Positions 33,704-43,277 of a stretch of DNA of 64,000 nucleotides are shown here, in pieces. Position numbers and translations under genes: made by a program. How positions within the stretch are numbered: position 1 is the first letter of the stretch; each line of letters begins with the position of its first letter. The stretch lies in the NCBI RefSeq assembly GCF_004114955.1, contig NZ_CP030053.1:6860001-6924000 (forward strand), in the 5' to 3' direction. This DNA is from Bradyrhizobium guangzhouense (GTDB lineage: Bacteria; Pseudomonadota; Alphaproteobacteria; Rhizobiales; Xanthobacteraceae). The notes under the pieces were generated by a model that made no database searches, was not told the origin of the DNA, and saw nothing but the letters and a program-made list of their open reading frames with translations.

Positions 33704-34974
33704 CAGCCCCCTCCCGCCAGATCGGCGTTGCCGACGGCGTTTTTGATTTTCGCACCGCTCTTGTCAGCTACGCGCTTGTACCATGAAATCAGCCAGGCCA
33801 TCGCCCACATGATCAGAATCCCCGAGAGACTAATCAGCGCATGCATGGCCGGGCCGCTCGCGACCTCGGCCAGGATGAAATGGCCGGCAAAGGCCAGGAA
33901 GACACCGAGACAGAATATCTCCAGCGAGTGCTGGCCGCACACGATCAGCGGCCGCAACCACGGCGATTTCAGGCCCGGCCATTCCCGCGGCAGAAAACGC
34001 ACGGTGAGCGCGGCCAGCGCCAGGAAATGCGTGAAGCGCAGCACGTCGAGGTCGGTCTTGTCGATCGGATACATCCACTGCTCGATCAGCTTCGGCATGA
34101 AGTGCGAAAGCTGCGGGACGTACCAGGTCAGCGTCACGTAGAACGCCGCGACGAGATAGGCGATCGAGATCCACATCGTCACGGGCGACGCCAGGATGCG
34201 CGACATGCGTCGCGCACCTCCGAGCGCGCACCATGCGCCGAACACGAACAGCAACTGCCAGGCAAAGGGATTGAACGCCCAGAAGCCGTTGGGATAGGCG
34301 GAGAAGTAGAGGTCGAACTCCCAGGTCGCGGCGTAAAGCAGGGCCGAGAACGCGAGCGTGACATCGGGCCGCCACTTCATCGACCACAGGATCAGCGGCA
34401 GCGCGAGCATCAAGACGATATAAAGCGGCAGCACGTCCATGTTGACGGGACGGAAGCGCAACAGCAGCGCCTGCACGATGGTGACGTCGGGCTGCTTGAG
34501 AAAATCCATGATGCCCATCTCTTCGGTGTAGAGCGGGTTCTCGAAGCTGGTCGCGACGTAGGAGATTTCGGCGAGGAAGATCGTGAACAGGAAAACGTGG
34601 GCGACGTAGATCTGCCAGACCCGCCGCAGCACCCGCGCGGTGGCGATGACGAAACCGTTCTCCAGCATCGCGCGGCCGTAGACGAAGGCTGCGGTGTAGC
34701 CCGAAATGAAGATGAAGATCTCGGTGGCGTCGCTGAAGCCGTAATTGCGGATCGTGAACCAGGTCAGCAGATTGGGCGGCAGATGGTCGATGAAGATCAG
34801 CCACAGCGCGAGGCCCCGGAACAGATCGAGCCTGAGCTCGCGCTCGCCAATGGCAGGCAGCGTAATGGCCGGCGCGGCGACGCGGGGCTTTGCGTCGACA
34901 GGCTTGGCCTCCGCCGGCATGGCGCCAGCGGTTCCCGCGATCGTCGATCCCGTCACTTGATCGGCAATGGTCAT
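33703..34974 (-). CDS. opgC: OpgC-type membrane acyltransferase
   Basis: A 423-residue protein, started at the ATG at 34974. After an Ala/Pro-rich cytoplasmic leader of about 45 residues there are about ten membrane helices beginning RLDLFRGLALWLIFIDHLPPN, the hallmark of the OpgC/acyltransferase-3-like group, with the His/Asp pair of the first helix present. OpgC adds succinyl or related groups to osmoregulated periplasmic glucans. The two SGNH genes downstream probably trim or transfer the same groups. The gene symbol follows the family name and is less sure than the family. Confidence 0.85.
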   Translation of the reverse strand: MTIADQVTGSTIAGTAGAMPAEAKPVDAKPRVAAPAITLPAIGERELRLDLFRGLALWLIFIDHLPPNLLTWFTIRNYGFSDATEIFIFISGYTAAFVYGRAMLENGFVIATARVLRRVWQIYVAHVFLFTIFLAEISYVATSFENPLYTEEMGIMDFLKQPDVTIVQALLLRFRPVNMDVLPLYIVLMLALPLILWSMKWRPDVTLAFSALLYAATWEFDLYFSAYPNGFWAFNPFAWQLLFVFGAWCALGGARRMSRILASPVTMWISIAYLVAAFYVTLTWYVPQLSHFMPKLIEQWMYPIDKTDLDVLRFTHFLALAALTVRFLPREWPGLKSPWLRPLIVCGQHSLEIFCLGVFLAFAGHFILAEVASGPAMHALISLSGILIMWAMAWLISWYKRVADKSGAKIKNAVGNADLAGGG

Positions 34975-35155
34975 GGGGGCCCAGAAACCCTTCCGCAAAT
35001 CGCGACGTTTCAGGAGTGTACCGGTCCGATCGCCGCCTCGCAAAGCGGCCGGATCACAATTGGTGCCTACTTCTCCGTGAATTCGGGCGGGACGATGTCG
35101 CCTGGGCCACCTGCGGCGTTTGGTTCCTGGCTGGGTTTTCGTTATGATGGCAACC

Positions 35156-35548
35156 ATGTACCGCGCCGTGACCCGTCAGATCGAAGTGACCGTCGAGCCG
35201 AACTTTGTTCCGGCGGAGTCCTCTGCCGAGCGGTCCCGCTATTTCTGGTCCTATACCATCGTCATCACCAATTCCGGCGACGAGACCGTACAGCTCAAGA
35301 CACGGCACTGGATCATCACCGATGCCACCGGACGGCAGCAGGAGGTCAAGGGCGAGGGCGTGATCGGCGAACAGCCGACCCTCGCCCCCGGCGAGCGCTT
35401 CGAATATACCTCCGGCGTGCCGCTTTCGACCGCCTCCGGCTTCATGACCGGCCGCTACCTGATGGTCAGCGAGAGCGGGGAGCGCTTCGAGATCGACGTG
35501 CCGACCTTCTCGCTGGACAGCCCTGACAACAAGCGGGTTTTGAATTAG
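35156..35548 (+). CDS. apaG: ApaG protein
   Basis: A 130-residue fibronectin-III-like protein, started at the ATG at 35156, which gives the usual length and the usual MYRAVTRQIEVTVEPNFVP beginning. The central block YFWSYTIVITNSGDETVQLKTRHW and GEGVIGEQPTLAPGERFEYTSG are diagnostic. ApaG has been linked to divalent cation efflux in enterobacteria, but its biochemical role is not settled. It diverges from opgC. Confidence 0.93.
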   Translation: MYRAVTRQIEVTVEPNFVPAESSAERSRYFWSYTIVITNSGDETVQLKTRHWIITDATGRQQEVKGEGVIGEQPTLAPGERFEYTSGVPLSTASGFMTGRYLMVSESGERFEIDVPTFSLDSPDNKRVLN

Positions 35549-35568
35549 GGGCGGGCGGCACCCACAAC

Positions 35569-35670
35569 TGTCATGCCCCGGCTTGACTGGGGCATCCAGT
35601 ACGCCGCGGCCTCTCGATTCATCGCTGCCGTCTCGGAGTACTGGATCGCCCGATCAAGTCGGGCGATGAC
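35569..35670. repeat. Palindromic intergenic repeat, family 1
   Basis: The same bipartite hairpin pair as at 22091-22195, with ATGCCCCGGCTTGACTGGGGCAT at the left and TCGCCCGATCAAGTCGGGCGA at the right. It lies between the converging apaG and hslO genes, where it could act as a shared transcription end. Confidence 0.85.
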
Positions 35671-35708
35671 GCCGAGTATGTGGCTCGCAATGACGGAGGG
35701 TGAGCGCG

Positions 35709-36716
35709 TTACGCGTCTTCCACGCCCGCCTCTTCCGGCGTGAACTCGTACACCGAGCTACAGAACTCGCAGGTCACGACGACCTTGTCGTCCTTGACCA
35801 TGGCGGAGCGATCGTCGGGCGAAAAGCTCTTCAGCATGGACGCAACCGCGTTGCGCGAGCAGGAGCATTGCGCTTTCAGGACCAGCGGATTGAACACGCG
35901 CACGCCGCGCTCGTGGAAGAGGCGGTAGAGCAGCCGTTCGCCGGAGAGATCGGGATCGATCAGCTCGACGTCCTCGACCGTCTCGATCAGCGAGCGCGCC
36001 TCGACCCAGGCATCGTCCTCGGCGACGCTGTGAACCTCGAGGCCCTCGGGCGCATCGCCGGGGTGCAGGTCGGCCTGGCGCGCGCGCTCCGGCGCCTTCG
36101 GCAAGAACTGCATCAGCATGCCGCCGGCGCGCCAGCGATGCTTGCCGCCGTCGCTCGATCGCCACTCCTCGCCGACCGCGAGACGCACGCGCGTCGGGAT
36201 CTGCTCGGAGCGCAGGAAATATTCGTGGGCGGCGTCTTCCAGGCTGCCGCCGTCGAGCGCGACCAGGCCCTGGTAGCGGCTCATGTCCGGCCCCTGGTCG
36301 ATGGTCATGGCGAGGTGGCCGCGGCCGAGCAAGGTGCCGGAATCCTTGGCATCACCGAGACGCGCGGCATCGAAGCGTGCATAGGCGCGCAGGCGATCCG
36401 GCGCCTGATAGTCCACCACCAGGAACGACACCGGCCCGTCCGTCTGGGCCTGCAGGATGAAGCGGCCCTCGAATTTCAGCGCCGAGCCGAGCAGCGTCGT
36501 CAGCACGATGGCCTCGCCGAGCAGCTTGCCGACGGGCGCGGGATAATCGTGCTTGGTCAGGATGTCGTCGAGCGCCGGGCCAAGGCGCACCAGCCGACCG
36601 CGCACGTCGAGCGCGTCGACCTCATAAGGCAGCACGGCGTCATCGACGGGAACCGCTGAAGGCGCGCGAACCGGGCCTTCAGGCCCGGCTTTCATGTCAG
36701 GGGATTGGGAAACCAT
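35709..36716 (-). CDS. hslO: Redox-regulated chaperone Hsp33
   Basis: A 335-residue protein with the Hsp33 layout: N-terminal substrate-binding domain (DDILTKHDYPAPVGKLLGEAIVLTTLLGSALKFEGRF...) and a C-terminal zinc redox switch made of CSC near residue 283 and CEFC about 30 residues later, the four cysteines that lose zinc on oxidation and switch on holdase activity. It is slightly longer than the enterobacterial protein because of a 30-residue N-terminal leader. It follows argF on the same strand but beyond a long inverted repeat. Confidence 0.93.
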   Translation of the reverse strand: MVSQSPDMKAGPEGPVRAPSAVPVDDAVLPYEVDALDVRGRLVRLGPALDDILTKHDYPAPVGKLLGEAIVLTTLLGSALKFEGRFILQAQTDGPVSFLVVDYQAPDRLRAYARFDAARLGDAKDSGTLLGRGHLAMTIDQGPDMSRYQGLVALDGGSLEDAAHEYFLRSEQIPTRVRLAVGEEWRSSDGGKHRWRAGGMLMQFLPKAPERARQADLHPGDAPEGLEVHSVAEDDAWVEARSLIETVEDVELIDPDLSGERLLYRLFHERGVRVFNPLVLKAQCSCSRNAVASMLKSFSPDDRSAMVKDDKVVVTCEFCSSVYEFTPEEAGVEDA

Positions 36717-36814
36717 GGCGCTTTATCTGGGGTCGGAGGGCGGAAATGGAAGGGGGCGCGGGCAACGCGCTCAGACGCGGCTTTGATTACGCAAACTGTA
36801 CCGCAAACTCGATG

Positions 36815-36933
36815 TCGTCCTGGCGAAAGCCAGGACCCATAACCTCAAGGTGGAGTTGTGGCGCGAGACGGCAATGACCAATCTTCGCCAAACTACGGTC
36901 GGTGGTAATGGGTCCTGGCTTTCGCCAGGACGA
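36815..36933. repeat. Long inverted repeat (MITE-like) between argF and hslO
   Basis: Two perfect 26-base arms (36815-36840 and 36908-36933) in opposite orientation enclose 67 bases. Each arm itself contains a hairpin, TCCTGGCGAAAGCCAGGA. There is no open reading frame inside. It could be a miniature mobile element or a large mRNA hairpin that separates argF from hslO expression. Confidence 0.7.
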
Positions 36934-36953
36934 CGATTAACACCATGCGCGCC

Positions 36954-37877
36954 TTACTTCACCGCGTCGAAGCACCAGGCCAGAATGCCCTTTTGTGCGT
37001 GCAGGCGGTTCTCGGCCTCGTCGAACACGACCGATTGCGGACCGTCGATCACCTCGTCGGTGACCTCCTCGCCGCGATGGGCGGGCAAGCAGTGCATGAA
37101 CAGCGCATCGGGCTTTGCCAGCGACATCAGCTTGGCATTGACCTGATAGGGCTTGAGCACGTTGTGACGGTGCTCGCCTTCCTTGTCGCCCATCGACACC
37201 CAGGTGTCGGTGACGACGCAATCGGCGCCCTTCACCGCGGCCTCGGGATCGGTGCCGAGCACGATCGGCGCATTGGTCGCCTTGATCCAGTCGCGCATCA
37301 CCTTCTTCGGGGCAAGCTCCGGCGGCGTTGCGACATTGAGCTTGAACTTGAAGCGTTCGGCGGCATGAGCCCAGGACGCCAGCACGTTGTTGTCGTCGCC
37401 GGTCCAGGCCACGGTTCGCCCCTCGATCGGGCCGCGATGCTCCTCATAGGTCATGAGGTCGGCCATCACCTGGCACGGATGCGAGCGACGCGTCAGGCCG
37501 TTGATGACGGGTACGGTTGCATACGCCGCGAGCTCGAGTAGCGCCTCGTGGTTGAGGATGCGGATCATGATGGCATCGACATAGCGCGACAGCACGCGCG
37601 CGGTGTCGGCAATGGTCTCGCCGCGACCGAGCTGCATCTCGGCGCCGGTGAGCATGATGGGCTCACCGCCGAGCTGGCGCATGGCGACGTCGAACGAGAC
37701 GCGCGTGCGGGTCGACGGGCGCTCGAAGATCATCGCCAGCGTCTTGCCTTCGAGCGGCCTGACCGGCTGATGCGCCTTCTGCTTCGCCTTCATGGCGGAG
37801 GAGGCCGCCAGCATGCTCTTGAGCTCCGACAGCGGCAGCTCGTTGATATCAAGGAAATGCTTGGGACCCTTGCTCAT
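36954..37877 (-). CDS. argF: Ornithine carbamoyltransferase
   Basis: A 307-residue enzyme with the carbamoyl-phosphate motif [12 protein letters not shown] (about 54-65), HPCQ in [10 protein letters not shown], and the ornithine-binding [10 protein letters not shown] near the C-terminus. It makes citrulline from ornithine and carbamoyl phosphate in arginine synthesis. Its start overlaps the argD stop by ATGA, so it is translated together with argD. Length is as usual for the anabolic enzyme. Confidence 0.95.
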   Translation of the reverse strand: MSKGPKHFLDINELPLSELKSMLAASSAMKAKQKAHQPVRPLEGKTLAMIFERPSTRTRVSFDVAMRQLGGEPIMLTGAEMQLGRGETIADTARVLSRYVDAIMIRILNHEALLELAAYATVPVINGLTRRSHPCQVMADLMTYEEHRGPIEGRTVAWTGDDNNVLASWAHAAERFKFKLNVATPPELAPKKVMRDWIKATNAPIVLGTDPEAAVKGADCVVTDTWVSMGDKEGEHRHNVLKPYQVNAKLMSLAKPDALFMHCLPAHRGEEVTDEVIDGPQSVVFDEAENRLHAQKGILAWCFDAVK

Positions 37878-39079
37878 CAGCTTGCCGCCCGCTTGTTGCC
37901 TGACAGCGCCGTGCAGGCGCGTTCGAGCCTGATGACGCTGTCCTCGATCTCGGCCTCGGTGACGATCAAGGGCGGCAGGAAGCGCACGACATTGTCGCCG
38001 GCGCCGACGGTGAGCAGCTTCTCGTTGCGCAAGGCTGCGACCAGATCACCTGACGGCACCACGGCCTTGATGCCGATCAAGAGCCCCTCGCCGCGGATTT
38101 CGCTGACGATATCGGGGTGACGGTCGATCACGGAGGCGAGCTTCTGCTTGAGCAGCAGCGACATCTTCTGCACGTGATCGAAGAAGCCGGGCTTGAGCAT
38201 GACGTCGAGCACGGCGTTCGCGGCCGCGATCGCCAGCGGATTGCCGCCGAAGGTCGAGCCGTGCGAGCCGGGGCCCATGCCGGCGGCCGCATCCGCCGTC
38301 GCCAGGATCGCGCCGATCGGGAAGCCGCCGCCGAGCGCCTTCGCCAGCGACATCACGTCTGGTGTGACGCCGGTGCGTCGATAGGCAAAGAGATCGCCGG
38401 TGCGGCCCATGCCGGTCTGCACCTCGTCGAAGGCGAGCAGCAGGCCCTTTTCGTCGCAGAGCTGGCGCAACGCCTTGAGGAAGGCCGATGTCGCCGGACG
38501 TACGCCGCCCTCGCCCTGGATCGGCTCGATCAGGATGCCGGCGGTGTGAGGACCGATTGCCTTCTTCACGGCTTCGATGTCGCCATGCGGGATCTGGTCG
38601 AAGCCCTCCATCGGCGGACCGTAACCTTCGAGGTATTTTGCCGAACCGGTCGCGGCCAGCGTCGCCAGCGTGCGGCCGTGGAAGGCGCCTTCGAAGGTGA
38701 TGATGCGGTAGCGTTCCGGATGGCCCTTGGAGAAGTGATGATGGCGGACCAGCTTGATCACACCCTCCAGCGCTTCGGCGCCGGAATTGCAGAAGAACAC
38801 GAAGTCGGCAAAGCTCTCGTTGCAGAGACGCGCAGCGAGCTTCTCGCCATCCGGGCTCTGGAACAGGTTCGACATGTGCCAGAGCTTCGTGGCCTGCTCC
38901 TGCAGCGCCTTGACCAGCGCCGGATGGGCATGGCCGAGCGCATTCACCGCCACGCCCGAGGTGAAATCGAGATAGCGATCGCCATTGGTTGCGATCAACC
39001 AGACGCCTTCACCGCGCTCAAAACCGATGTCGGCCCTGGCGAAAACGGGGAGCAAATGCGGCGTTGCGCTGTTGGTCAT
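37877..39079 (-). CDS. argD: Acetylornithine aminotransferase
   Basis: A 400-residue class III PLP aminotransferase, started at the ATG at 39079 rather than a GTG at 39100. Lys247 in [16 protein letters not shown] binds [16 protein letters not shown] (98-110) and EPIQGEGG (185-192) are family marks. It converts N-acetylglutamate semialdehyde to N-acetylornithine and may also serve lysine synthesis. It is first in the argD-argF operon, and its promoter must lie in the GANTC-containing gap shared with gcrA. Confidence 0.92.
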   Translation of the reverse strand: MTNSATPHLLPVFARADIGFERGEGVWLIATNGDRYLDFTSGVAVNALGHAHPALVKALQEQATKLWHMSNLFQSPDGEKLAARLCNESFADFVFFCNSGAEALEGVIKLVRHHHFSKGHPERYRIITFEGAFHGRTLATLAATGSAKYLEGYGPPMEGFDQIPHGDIEAVKKAIGPHTAGILIEPIQGEGGVRPATSAFLKALRQLCDEKGLLLAFDEVQTGMGRTGDLFAYRRTGVTPDVMSLAKALGGGFPIGAILATADAAAGMGPGSHGSTFGGNPLAIAAANAVLDVMLKPGFFDHVQKMSLLLKQKLASVIDRHPDIVSEIRGEGLLIGIKAVVPSGDLVAALRNEKLLTVGAGDNVVRFLPPLIVTEAEIEDSVIRLERACTALSGNKRAAS

Positions 39080-39546
39080 GACGGTCTCTTTGGTGGTCAC
39101 TCAGGGTGTTTCGGACGGCCTGAACGCGCCTTGCGCAGCGCGTCATTTGGACCGGAAAACGAAACGTGCCGCCTTTTAAGGGCGGCACGCGCAACCATCT
39201 TATGCTTGGCAATACGGGTGTCAATGCCGCCCGGAAAGCCCCGCGAAATGCTGAATCCGTAGTCTTGCGGTGGCGATTTTGCGGGATTTTCGCCACGGAA
39301 CATGTGGAAGCGAGTCGGCGGACTCTTGCGCGTGAGTCACGCCATATTGTAGCGTTTGGCTTGTCAGATACGACATCTCGTGCAGCGGTTCTGATCCCAA
39401 AAGTCCTCATGTACCGGCGTAAACGCCCGGGCGCATTTGGTGCGCCCGGCGAGCCTTAAGGGATTCTGGCGGCACGGGTTTTTCGAGGCTTAGGCATTCG
39501 TCGTGAGGCCCCATAGATGGCAGGCGCCGGCGAAGGAAAGGGTGCA
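39080..39546. promoter_or_regulatory. argD-gcrA control region with five GANTC sites
   Basis: GANTC, the CcrM methylation site, occurs at 39253, 39312, 39321, 39334 and 39463 (GAATC, GAGTC, GACTC, GAGTC, GATTC), about one per 43 bases within that span, where random sequence would give about one per 256. A hairpin with stem GGGCGCA/TGCGCCC lies at 39429-39448. The divergent genes are argD and gcrA. CcrM methylation and GcrA itself are known to control alphaproteobacterial cell-cycle promoters, so methylation-dependent autoregulation of gcrA is likely. Confidence 0.6.
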
Positions 39547-40059
39547 ATGACGGTTTTGACCTGGTCGGATGATCGTGTCGAGCAGCTGAAAAAGCTCTGG
39601 GAGGCCGGACTTTCGGCGAGCCAGATCGCCGCTGAGCTCGGTAACGTGACCCGCAACGCCGTGATCGGCAAGGTGCACAGGCTCGGCCTGTCCGGCCGCG
39701 CCAAGAGCCCCTCATCAGCAGCTCCCCGACCGCGCAAGGCACGTCCTGCGCAGCACATGATGCGGGTGAGCCGCCCCATCGCGCGCGGCAACACCGCGCT
39801 GGCGCAGGCCTTCGAGGTCGAGGTCGAGGCCGAACCGGTCACTTACGACAACGTGGTGCCGATGAGCCAGCGGCTGTCGCTGCTCGAATTGAACGAGGCC
39901 ACCTGCCACTGGCCGGTCGGCGATCCCTCGAGCCCGGATTTCTTCTTCTGTGGCGGCAAGGCGCTGTCCGGCCTGCCCTACTGCGCCCAGCACTCGCGGG
40001 TGGCGTATCAGCCGGCCGCCGATCGCCGTCGCGCTCCGGCGAAGCCCGGCACGCGCTGA
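39547..40059 (+). CDS. gcrA: Cell cycle regulator GcrA
   Basis: A 170-residue protein, started at the ATG at 39547 behind GGAAAGGG. The N-terminus TVLTWSDDRVEQLKKLWEAGLSASQIAAELG ... NAVIGKVHRLGLSGRAK is the GcrA DNA-binding segment. The C-terminus (LNEATCHWPVGDPSSPDFFFCGGKALSGLPYCAQHSRVAYQ) is the sigma-70-binding part with conserved Cys/His. GcrA recruits RNA polymerase to promoters carrying CcrM-methylated GANTC sites. A strong terminator follows. Confidence 0.95.
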   Translation: MTVLTWSDDRVEQLKKLWEAGLSASQIAAELGNVTRNAVIGKVHRLGLSGRAKSPSSAAPRPRKARPAQHMMRVSRPIARGNTALAQAFEVEVEAEPVTYDNVVPMSQRLSLLELNEATCHWPVGDPSSPDFFFCGGKALSGLPYCAQHSRVAYQPAADRRRAPAKPGTR

Positions 40060-40097
40060 GCACAGCTCGAGACGACATCGTCCGGGATGATCGAGAC

Positions 40098-40129
40098 AAA
40101 AAAAAGCGCGCCCCAAGGCGCGCTTTTTT
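40098..40129. terminator. Bidirectional terminator between gcrA and phoB
   Basis: Eight A, a seven-base-pair stem (GCGCGCC at 40106-40112 with GGCGCGC at 40117-40123, loop CCAA) and six T make a textbook terminator readable in both directions. It serves the converging gcrA and phoB transcripts. Confidence 0.93.
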
Positions 40130-40146
40130 GTTTTTCCTGCGCGTAG

Positions 40147-40860
40147 CTAGCTTGACGTCTGCTCGGCCTTCGCGAAGCGATCGTCGAGGGCGTAGCCGGC
40201 GCCGCGGACGGTGCGGATCGGGTCCTGCTCGCGGCCGAGATTGAGCAGCTTGCGCAGGCGGCCGATATGCACGTCGACGGTGCGCTCGTCGATATAGATG
40301 TCGCGACCCCAGACGCTGTCGAGCAGCTGCTCGCGCGAGAACACCCGGCCGGGATGCTCCAGGAAGAACTCCAGCAGGCGATATTCGGTCGGGCCGAGAT
40401 CGATCGGCCGGCCCGAGCGCGCCACGCGGCGCTTCTCGCGATCGAGCTCGATGTCGCCGAAAGCCAGCACGGTCGCGAGCCGCTCGGGGCTGGCGCGCCG
40501 CAGCAGGCCCTTCACCCGCGCCAGCAGCTCGGGCACCGAGAACGGCTTGACGATGTAGTCGTCGGCGCCGGTTGCGAGGCCCCTGACACGCTCGCTCTCC
40601 TCGCCACGCGCGGTGAGCATGATGATCGGCAGCTGCTTGGTGTCGGAGCGCGCGCGCAGCCGCCGGCACAGCTCGATACCGGACAGGCCGGGCAGCATCC
40701 AGTCGAGCACGATCAGATCGGGGATGTGCTCCTTGAGGCGGGTATCGGCGTCGTCGCCGCGCATCACCGTCTCGACGTCATAGCCGTCGCCTTCGAGGTT
40801 GTAACGAAGCAGCTCGGTGAGAGCTTCCTCGTCCTCAACCACCATAATGCGTGCGCCCAT
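40147..40860 (-). CDS. phoB: Phosphate regulon response regulator PhoB
   Basis: A 237-residue OmpR-class regulator. The receiver domain (1-120) has phosphorylation site Asp53 in LIVLDWMLPG, the conserved Thr83 and Lys105. The winged-helix domain (135-230) ends in RTVRGAGYAL. It is last in the minus-strand unit phoR-pstSCAB-phoU-phoB, and a Pho box lies before pstS, so it would activate its own cluster when phosphate is low. Placement after phoU identifies it as PhoB rather than another family member. Confidence 0.95.
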   Translation of the reverse strand: MGARIMVVEDEEALTELLRYNLEGDGYDVETVMRGDDADTRLKEHIPDLIVLDWMLPGLSGIELCRRLRARSDTKQLPIIMLTARGEESERVRGLATGADDYIVKPFSVPELLARVKGLLRRASPERLATVLAFGDIELDREKRRVARSGRPIDLGPTEYRLLEFFLEHPGRVFSREQLLDSVWGRDIYIDERTVDVHIGRLRKLLNLGREQDPIRTVRGAGYALDDRFAKAEQTSS

Positions 40861-40882
40861 GGGGTCGTCGCTCCTTGAGGAT

Positions 40883-41599
40883 TCAGGTATTGGGGATCGT
40901 CGTGGCGAAGGTCGTCATGTCGCCTTTCGGCCGCTTGTCGGTGATGGCCTGGCCTTCGATCATGTAGAACACGGTCTCGGCGATGTTGGTGGCGTGGTCG
41001 CCGATCCGCTCGATGTTCTTGGCGCAAAACATCAGATGGATGCAGAACGAGATGTTGCGCGGATCCTCCATCATGTAGGTGAGGAGCTCGCGGAACAGCG
41101 AGGTGCAGATGGCGTCGACTTCCTCGTCGCCCTTCCACACCGCCATCGCCGCCGGCAGATCGTGCGCGGCATAGGCGTCGAGCACCGACTTGACCTGCTG
41201 CTGCACGAGGTCGGTCATGTGTTCGAGGCCGCGGAACAGCTTGAGCGGATGGAAATCGGTCTCCAGCGCCGCGACGCGCTTGCCCATGTTCTTGGCGAGA
41301 TCGCCGATCCGCTCGAGATCGGTCGCGACGCGCATCGCGCCGACGATTTCGCGCAGGTCCACCGCCATCGGCTGGCGGCGGGCGATGGTGAGCACGGCGT
41401 GCTCCTCGATCCTCTTCTGAAGCGCGTCGATCTCGGCGTCGGTGTTGACGACGCGCTGGCCGAGCGCGACGTCGCGACGGATCAGTGCGTCGACGGAATC
41501 GACGATCATGCGCTCGGCGAGGCCGCCCATTTCCGCAACCGACCGTGTCAGTTCCTGGAGGTCGGTATCGAAAGCCTTTGCGGTATGTTCAGAACCCAT
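40883..41599 (-). CDS. phoU: Phosphate transport regulator PhoU
   Basis: A 238-residue all-helical protein of two PhoU repeats with the metal-binding E/D-x-x-x-D patterns (MRVATDLERIGDLAKNMGKRV in the first half, FCAKNIERIGDHATNIAETV in the second). PhoU links the PstSCAB transporter to PhoR and shuts down signalling when phosphate is plentiful. It lies ten bases after pstB and 22 bases before phoB. Confidence 0.95.
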   Translation of the reverse strand: MGSEHTAKAFDTDLQELTRSVAEMGGLAERMIVDSVDALIRRDVALGQRVVNTDAEIDALQKRIEEHAVLTIARRQPMAVDLREIVGAMRVATDLERIGDLAKNMGKRVAALETDFHPLKLFRGLEHMTDLVQQQVKSVLDAYAAHDLPAAMAVWKGDEEVDAICTSLFRELLTYMMEDPRNISFCIHLMFCAKNIERIGDHATNIAETVFYMIEGQAITDKRPKGDMTTFATTIPNT

Positions 41600-41609
41600 G
41601 TCCGTCTCC

Positions 41610-42434
41610 TCAGCCGAACCGGCCGGTAATGTAATCCTGCGTGCGCCGGTCGGACGGCGACGTGAAGATCTTGCTGGTGTCGTCGAACTCGATCAGCTCA
41701 CCGAGATACATGAAGGCGGTCTTGTCGGAAACGCGCGCCGCCTGCTGCATGTTGTGGGTGACGATCGCGATCGTATAGTTCTCCGACAGCTCCTGGATCA
41801 GCTCTTCGACCTTGGCGGTCGAGATCGGGTCCAGCGCCGAGCAGGGCTCGTCGAACAGGATCACCTCGGGCCGCACCGCGACGGTGCGGGCGATGCAGAG
41901 ACGCTGCTGCTGGCCGCCGGAGAGCGACAGGCCGGACGCGTTGAGCTTGTCCTTGACCTCGTTCCACAGCGCGCCGCCGCGCAGCGCCTTCTCCACGCGG
42001 TCGTCCATCTCGGACTTCGAGATCTTCTCATAGAGGCGGATGCCGAAGGCAATGTTCTCGTAGATCGTCATCGGGAACGGCGTCGGCTTCTGGAACACCA
42101 TGCCGACGCGGGCGCGCAGCAGATTGAGGTCCAGCTTGGGGTCGAGGATGTTGGTCTGGTCGAGCATCAGCTGACCGGTGACGCGCTGGCCGGGATAGAG
42201 GTCGTACATCCGGTTGAAGATGCGCAGCAGGGTCGACTTGCCGCAACCCGACGGGCCGATGAAAGCCGTGACGCGGTTGGTGCCGAGCGCCAGATTGATG
42301 TTCTTCAGGGCGTGGTGCTCGCCATAATAGAAGTTGAGGCTGCGCACCGTCACCTTGGCCGGGGCTTCCGGCAGCGGCTGCTGGGCATGCGGAAGCCCAC
42401 CGGACGCGCTCATCGACACGGAAAGATCACTCAT
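41610..42434 (-). CDS. pstB: Phosphate ABC transporter ATP-binding protein
   Basis: A 274-residue ABC ATPase, started at the ATG at 42434, which overlaps the pstA stop (ATGA). The Walker [10 protein letters not shown] is at 60-68, the signature [13 protein letters not shown] follows, then Walker [13 protein letters not shown] and the switch His in IVTHNMQQA. It powers phosphate import through PstCA. A 27-residue leader precedes the domain. Confidence 0.95.
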   Translation of the reverse strand: MSDLSVSMSASGGLPHAQQPLPEAPAKVTVRSLNFYYGEHHALKNINLALGTNRVTAFIGPSGCGKSTLLRIFNRMYDLYPGQRVTGQLMLDQTNILDPKLDLNLLRARVGMVFQKPTPFPMTIYENIAFGIRLYEKISKSEMDDRVEKALRGGALWNEVKDKLNASGLSLSGGQQQRLCIARTVAVRPEVILFDEPCSALDPISTAKVEELIQELSENYTIAIVTHNMQQAARVSDKTAFMYLGELIEFDDTSKIFTSPSDRRTQDYITGRFG

Positions 42435-43276
42435 TTTGCGGTCCTCTCGGCGCCGAGAATGCGCGCGCCAATGTTCAGGGCTAGCACGGTCAGGGTAATC
42501 AGCAGCGCGCCGCTCCAGGCAAGCTGCTTCCAATAGGCGTAGGGGCTCTGGACGAAGTTGTTGATGGTCACGGGCAGGTTCGCCATCGTCTTGTTCAGGC
42601 TGAGGCTGAAGAACTGGTTCGACAGCGCGGTGAAGAGCAGCGGCGCGGTTTCGCCGGCGACGCGGGCGGTGGCGAGCAGCACGCCGGTGATGAGGCCGGA
42701 ACGGGCGGCACGATAGGCGATCCGTTTGATCACCAGCGAACGCGGCAGGCCGAGCGCCGAGGCTGCCTCGCGAAGCGCGTTGGGCACCAGCGACAGCATG
42801 TCCTCGGTCGTGCGCAGCACCACGGGGATCACGATCACGGCGAGCGCGAGCGAACCTGCGATCGCCGAGAAGCCGCGCATCGGCACCACCACCGCGCCGT
42901 AGATGAACAGGCCGATGATGATCGAGGGCGCCGACAGCAGGATGTCGTTGATGAAGCGGATCACCGAGGTCAGCCTGTCGTTGCGGCCGTACTCGGCCAG
43001 ATAGGTGCCGGCGAACAGGCCGAGCGGCGCGCCGATGCCGACGCCGATCACGGTCATGATCAGCGAGCCGATGATGGCATTGCGCAGGCCGCCTTCGGTC
43101 GAGCCCGGCGGCGGCGTGTCAGCGGCGAACAGGTCGAGGCTGAGGCCGGCCACCCCGTTATAGAGCAGCGTCATCAGGATCAGCGCGAGCCAGGTGACGC
43201 CGAAGGCGGCGGCGCCGATGCAGAGCCCGCGGATGACGATGTCCTTGCGGCGGCGGCGTGCGTAAATCGGGTTCAT
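42431..43276 (-). CDS. pstA: Phosphate ABC transporter permease PstA
   Basis: A 281-residue inner-membrane permease with six predicted helices and the coupling-helix EAA-like loop [31 protein letters not shown]. The [31 protein letters not shown] segment is typical of PstA. It starts two bases after the pstC stop and overlaps pstB, so all are translated together. Confidence 0.94.
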   Translation of the reverse strand: MNPIYARRRRKDIVIRGLCIGAAAFGVTWLALILMTLLYNGVAGLSLDLFAADTPPPGSTEGGLRNAIIGSLIMTVIGVGIGAPLGLFAGTYLAEYGRNDRLTSVIRFINDILLSAPSIIIGLFIYGAVVVPMRGFSAIAGSLALAVIVIPVVLRTTEDMLSLVPNALREAASALGLPRSLVIKRIAYRAARSGLITGVLLATARVAGETAPLLFTALSNQFFSLSLNKTMANLPVTINNFVQSPYAYWKQLAWSGALLITLTVLALNIGARILGAERTAK

Positions 43277-43277
43277 G

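Noticed and set aside
33841..35526. A plus-strand frame of 561 codons across opgC and apaG.
   Set aside because: Its translation is Arg/Gln/His/Asp-rich without domains, and it lies opposite opgC and out of frame with apaG.
35700..36659. A long plus-strand frame of 319 codons.
   Set aside because: It is antisense to hslO, which has full Hsp33 motifs; long opposite frames are expected in high-GC coding DNA.
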